Below are positions 60,766 to 64,000 of a stretch of 64,000 nt of DNA, in pieces (the stretch's first letter is position 1; the number at the start of each line of letters is the position of its first letter). The stretch is from CALCCV01 sp964388665. GTDB taxonomy: Bacteria; Bdellovibrionota; Bdellovibrionia; Bdellovibrionales; Bdellovibrionaceae. The stretch spans positions 3,354-67,353 of the forward strand of contig CAYMBJ010000011.1 of the NCBI GenBank assembly GCA_964388665.1, written 5' to 3'. Under the pieces are notes generated by a model. The model did not search any database, was not told the DNA's origin, and worked only from the letters and a program-made list of their open reading frames with translations. The translations under genes were made by a program, and so were the position numbers.

Positions 60766-62244
60766 TCAGTACTTTGTTAGTTCATAGTTCTCAGGGTCGA
60801 ATTTTCGCGTCATCAAGCGAAAACGCAAACTGGTGAACGGCCAGAGCATAAAGACCATACCATTTCCAGTTTGAAAATAGCTCTTGCAGCCACTCACGTA
60901 AACGGTTCTTTTCATTTTGTTTTGGATAAAGGCATTGTATTCTCGCGTTCGTTCGTGTTTCACTTCGATGGACGCAACTGATTTCTTTTTCATATAATTC
61001 AGGGCGCTCATAATATAATGGAATTGCGCCTCCATCTGCACCGTGAGCGAGTTATGATTAATTCCCGAATTAGGCCCCAGTATAAAAAATAGATTGGGAA
61101 AGCCGGGGACGGCCGTGCCGAAATAAGCAGAAGGTCCGTCCCGCATGAAGGTCTGAGCAAGATCAATACCACCCTTACCTTTATAAACAACTCTAGGATT
61201 TGTTTGCATAGTCTTGGCTTCTTCGCGAACCATGGTTGCAAACCCAGTGGCATAGACGATGGCATCGAGCTCGCCGATCGTGTGCTGGTCGGTGACAATG
61301 CTGGAAGCTTCGAGTCTCATGATTTTATTCGTAATGACTTTCACATTAGGTCGGTTTATCGCCGGATAGTATTCATTTGACTGTAAAGTCCTCTTACAGC
61401 CGAAAAGGTCGTCGGGAGTTAGCTTCTTTCGCGTTTCAGGATCTTTTACGACATTCAGCATACGGCGCGCGTTTCCACCATAAAAACGGTTGAAGCGAAT
61501 ATCATAGCCGAAGGCTCTGGACTCCCACTTGGCAAAGAGCCATTTCCTCAAAAACCAGTGATAAAGAGGTACGTTTTGCAGCAGGAATTTTTCAAAACTG
61601 TTGAAGGGCCGATCATTCACCTTCGCGATCACCCAAGGCGATGTGCGCTGAAACAAATAGAGATTTTTAACGATTTTCGCTAACTCCGGAACAACTTGAA
61701 TGCCGCTGGCGCCAGTGCCAATGACCGCGACATTTTTGTTTTTGAAATCAAAAGTGTTATCCCAACGGGCAGTGTGAAAGGCTTTGCCTTGAAATTTATC
61801 TTGTCCATCGATAACCGGCAATGCGGGGTTATTGAGTCCGCCGGCGGCTGAGATCAAAACGCGCGCGGTGACTTTGCCATTTGACGTAAGAACGGTCCAA
61901 AACTTTCCATTCTCATCATAACTAACTTCGCTGACGTTCGTTTTGAAGCGAATATGCGGTCCAAGCTTAAAATCCTCGGTACAGTCACGCAAGTACTGAG
62001 TGATTTCGGAGGCCGGAGCATACATGTGTGTCCAGCTACGACCCGGTCTGAAGGAAAAAGAGTAGAGCACCGAGTGAACATCACACGCGCAGCCCGGATA
62101 GGTATTGTCTTTCCAAACTCCCGAAACGTCATCGCTCCTTTCGAATATAACAAATGAGTTTATGCCACTGGCTTTGAGTCTCATTGCCATGCCGAGTCCG
62201 GCGAATCCTGTACCAATAATGGCCACTTCAAATTCTGGTGTCAT
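60766..62244 (-). CDS. FAD-dependent Baeyer-Villiger-type monooxygenase
   Basis: A 492-residue flavoprotein with FAD-binding AIIGTGFAGLGMAMRL, the second dinucleotide loop VAVIGTGASGIQVVPELA and the BVMO fingerprint FQGKAFHTARWD just before it, as well as the YPGCACDVHSVLYSFSF segment common to bacterial BVMO-like oxygenases. It inserts oxygen next to a ketone to give an ester or lactone, or oxidises heteroatoms. Convergent with the PKS gene and likely a tailoring enzyme. GGTTGG near the ATG is a weak ribosome binding site. Confidence 0.9.
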   Translation of the reverse strand: MTPEFEVAIIGTGFAGLGMAMRLKASGINSFVIFERSDDVSGVWKDNTYPGCACDVHSVLYSFSFRPGRSWTHMYAPASEITQYLRDCTEDFKLGPHIRFKTNVSEVSYDENGKFWTVLTSNGKVTARVLISAAGGLNNPALPVIDGQDKFQGKAFHTARWDNTFDFKNKNVAVIGTGASGIQVVPELAKIVKNLYLFQRTSPWVIAKVNDRPFNSFEKFLLQNVPLYHWFLRKWLFAKWESRAFGYDIRFNRFYGGNARRMLNVVKDPETRKKLTPDDLFGCKRTLQSNEYYPAINRPNVKVITNKIMRLEASSIVTDQHTIGELDAIVYATGFATMVREEAKTMQTNPRVVYKGKGGIDLAQTFMRDGPSAYFGTAVPGFPNLFFILGPNSGINHNSLTVQMEAQFHYIMSALNYMKKKSVASIEVKHERTREYNAFIQNKMKRTVYVSGCKSYFQTGNGMVFMLWPFTSLRFRLMTRKFDPENYELTKY

Positions 62245-62365
62245 ATCTAGCCAACCGTTGTGAGTGAGGTGTGAATTACCGATTTAACTTATAATTCGAT
62301 ATAGGATAGCGGGGTGGTCCTTGAAATGCAAGGAGACGCAGGTCCAGGCCAAGAGCGGGGCGACT

Positions 62366-62436
62366 GATGAGGCTGCTGTATGAGTAATACCGCGACGACG
62401 AAGCAACAACGAAAAACTTTCCTGACAAAGCACTAG
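62366..62436. repeat. Partial copy of the 106-bp element (family 1, copy 3)
   Basis: From about 62366 to the terminal CTAG at 62433-62436 the sequence matches the right two thirds of the element (CTGTATGAGTAATACCGCGA ... CTTTCCTGACAAAGCACTAG). The left arm is missing or replaced by unrelated sequence. It lies in the 339-base gap between the monooxygenase and the diguanylate cyclase, at the right border of the specialised-metabolism region. Apart from it the gap shows only divergent promoter space. Confidence 0.82.
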
Positions 62437-62583
62437 ACCTTCGCGTCGCGCCTCGATCTTTGGCCGATTGGATTTTTTCGCCTCGGAGCTTTTTTTGAGA
62501 TGAGTTCTAGTCTAGAGTTAGGAAGAAGGCCAGTTTGCCGCTTCGATCTCTCAGATTTTCAGAAGAGATAGTAACTTGGGAGT

Positions 62584-63516
62584 ATGTCAGAAATGGATTC
62601 TGAGAAAAAGCCACATGAAACGAATATTCTTCTTTTGGATGAGGATTACAGCAATCTTTCTGTCTTAGCCGAGCCCTTGCGTTGGGAAGGCTATTCGCTG
62701 AAGACATTTACCACACTGGATTCAGCGATTGAGGATCTCGATCATTGGTCTCCTCACCTGATCATCTCTGGCTACAAGATGCAAAACCACTCGGGAGCTG
62801 AGATCATTGCCAAGCTTCATGAAAAAGTCCCTTTTGTGGGTTGCCTCATCGTCTCTTCTGACTCTACTACTGAGGCCTTGATCAAAGGCTTGGATTCGGG
62901 GGCGGATGATTACATTGTCAAACCCTTTGTTCCCCTAGAGTTTCTGGCCCGTGTGCGCACCCATTTGCGTATGCGCGATCTGCGAGAGCAACTTTTGGTC
63001 GCCAACACTCGGCTGAAGGAGTTGGCGGACACAGATGACCTGACAGGCTTGTTCAACATGCGTTCTCTCTATCAGCGTTTGGATTTTGAGATGGAGCGGG
63101 CCAAGCGCTTCAATCGTAAAATTTGCGTGATTATGATGGATCTCGATGACTTTAAGTCAGTGAACGACGGCCATGATCATCTCTTTGGGAGCTTTCTCCT
63201 TGCGGAGATTGGTAAAATTATTAAAAAATCAACACGCAATATTGATATCCCGGCTCGCTATGGTGGTGACGAGTTCTTGATTGTGTTGTCTGAGGTTGAG
63301 CCAGCTGGGGCCCATCTGTTTTGCGAGAGGCTGCGAGAGAGGATTCGCAAGACCACTTTTGTGAGTGGTAAAGACTCAATTCAGCTCACTGTTTCAATTG
63401 GTTATGCGGTCATGGTTCCCGGAGAATCCATAAGCTCCAAAGAGCTGGTTCGCCGTGCCGATCATGCCCTCTATGCAGCCAAGCGAAGTGGAAAAAATAG
63501 AACCATCTCCTGGTAG
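62584..63516 (+). CDS. Diguanylate cyclase with degenerate receiver domain
   Basis: A 310-residue protein. The N-terminal receiver domain (residues ~12-130) has the acidic pocket (LLLDEDYSN) and the lysine in DDYIVKPFVPLEF, but where the phosphorylated aspartate is expected the sequence is LIISGYKMQN, with Gly instead of Asp. The GGDEF domain (about 150-310) has an intact RYGGDEFLIVLSE active site and, five residues upstream, an RNID sequence matching the inhibitory RxxD site. It should make cyclic di-GMP with product feedback, but control by phosphorylation seems lost. GGGAG lies directly before ATG 62584. Confidence 0.9.
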   Translation: MSEMDSEKKPHETNILLLDEDYSNLSVLAEPLRWEGYSLKTFTTLDSAIEDLDHWSPHLIISGYKMQNHSGAEIIAKLHEKVPFVGCLIVSSDSTTEALIKGLDSGADDYIVKPFVPLEFLARVRTHLRMRDLREQLLVANTRLKELADTDDLTGLFNMRSLYQRLDFEMERAKRFNRKICVIMMDLDDFKSVNDGHDHLFGSFLLAEIGKIIKKSTRNIDIPARYGGDEFLIVLSEVEPAGAHLFCERLRERIRKTTFVSGKDSIQLTVSIGYAVMVPGESISSKELVRRADHALYAAKRSGKNRTISW

Positions 63517-63525
63517 TTTCCCGGA

Positions 63526-63578
63526 CTAGGGCGTGTTTGCAATTTTACTCATTAAGGCAAATTGCAAACACGCCCTAG
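63526..63578. repeat. 53-bp palindromic repeat (family 4, copy 2)
   Basis: CTAGGGCGTGTTTGCAATTT and its reverse complement flank a short centre containing ACTCATTAAGG. The ends are CTAG, as in the 106-bp element. The second copy at 47351-47399 is inverted relative to this one. It lies ten bases after the diguanylate cyclase stop codon and just before the TetR remnant, so it could terminate the cyclase transcript. Confidence 0.82.
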
Positions 63579-63627
63579 AAAGAGAAGATTATGAGCATTT
63601 ATTCATGCACAATGTAAGAGAGAAGCT

Positions 63628-63853
63628 ATGCAAAAGAGTAAAAAAACAAAAACCAAAGCCAAATCCAAAGCCTTGGAGTCGAAGAAAAGAAGAAGTAGTT
63701 GCCAAGCGCGCAGGAGTCAGTGTTGGAACCTTATACCAGTATTTTGATAGTAAATCTGAAATCACTGAAGCAGTGGCAGATCAATACTATGGTAACCTTA
63801 AAAGTTTGCTTGTAAATGCCCACAGAGCCACCTTCGCCAGCCCTACCATCTAA
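63628..63853 (+). pseudogene. Broken TetR-family regulator gene
   Basis: From ATG 63628 the frame reads a basic N-terminus (MQKSKKTKTKAKSKALESKK), then shifts: the recognition part of a TetR helix-turn-helix (EVVAKRAGVSVGTLYQYFDS) is encoded in another frame. The first helix normally found between these parts (about 30 residues, IL-AA---F---G) is missing, so an internal deletion with frameshift at about 63690-63705 is likely. The frame ends at 63853, before a ligand-binding domain. AGAGAGAAG precedes the ATG. The remaining 147 bases of the window show no gene. Confidence 0.75.
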
Positions 63854-64000
63854 AATGTAAGTTGAATCGGCAAGGCGTGTAATTTTTATTTCCAAAAGGA
63901 CCTTTTTTTTAGATGGCTTCTGGGTATCTAGATTTTTTAATTTTCAGGAGATATTTCTTTTTTAGTTGAAACTCGGCAAGAGAAAGCCGGTTGATAAATT

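Noticed and set aside
1..64000. CRISPR arrays, tRNA or rRNA genes, prophage genes
   Set aside because: No regularly spaced identical repeats, cloverleaf-like or rRNA-like sequences, or phage structural genes were seen on either strand.

Overview
The window looks like a chromosomal segment of a Gram-negative predatory or environmental delta-type bacterium, most likely a member of the Bdellovibrionota. The evidence is a lipoprotein with an ITFQNCS lipobox typical of that group, a TolC-like outer-membrane protein, many GTG and TTG starts, and c-type cytochrome/imelysin iron uptake genes. This assignment is inferred from protein style only; there is no rRNA or tRNA in the window.

Left part (1-24.7 kb), mostly housekeeping and envelope genes. 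It holds the end of an ABCC-type exporter, a TolC-like protein with a secreted partner, a secreted protein with a CxxHDxC motif whose 3' end touches an insertion sequence (4410-5637), and a nucleotide-cyclase gene overlapping a TPR/winged-helix gene. After a lipoprotein come heme A synthase, an ABC1 kinase, a TIGR01777/SRPBCC protein, glyoxalase II, the complete pstSCAB phosphate importer and a four-gene iron-uptake locus (imelysin, di-heme oxidoreductase, cupredoxin, FTR1). Next are a thioredoxin-like ferredoxin, two tandemly duplicated small secreted proteins, and a spermidine-synthase-like methyltransferase gene split by a 155-bp MITE.

Right part (24.8-62.2 kb), a large specialised-metabolism region with several transcription units. 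(a) A leftward unit (30.1-24.8 kb) encodes a heme-oxygenase-like diiron enzyme, a SyrP/TauD-like dioxygenase, a carrier protein and an adenylation-condensation protein. (b) A 1993-residue Ser/Thr kinase-ATPase-GAF-HPt-CheA-type histidine kinase lies divergently. (c) A rightward operon encodes a class IV aminotransferase, a nitrilase and an FMN alpha-hydroxy-acid oxidase. (d) A leftward pair encodes glutamate racemase and a D-amino-acid-oxidase-like protein with permuted motif order. (e) A Liv-type amino-acid/amide ABC importer has its two ATPases fused. (f) A divergent EmrA/EmrB-type efflux pair follows. (g) A leftward six-gene operon encodes ACP-KS, ACP, PP-loop ATPase, acyltransferase, AsnB-type amidotransferase and a KAS III-like enzyme. 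(h) Divergent from it is an AT-ACP-SnoaL-alpha/beta-hydrolase megaenzyme, followed by a convergent Baeyer-Villiger-type monooxygenase. Taken together these could make an amidated polyketide or lipopeptide that includes an unusual (perhaps D- or arylglycine-type) amino acid. The product is not known, and whether all units belong to one pathway is inference.

Four families of short inverted-repeat elements are scattered through the window. Several lie directly on stop codons and at the borders between the metabolic units. The right end holds a diguanylate cyclase with a degenerate receiver and a broken TetR-type regulator gene.
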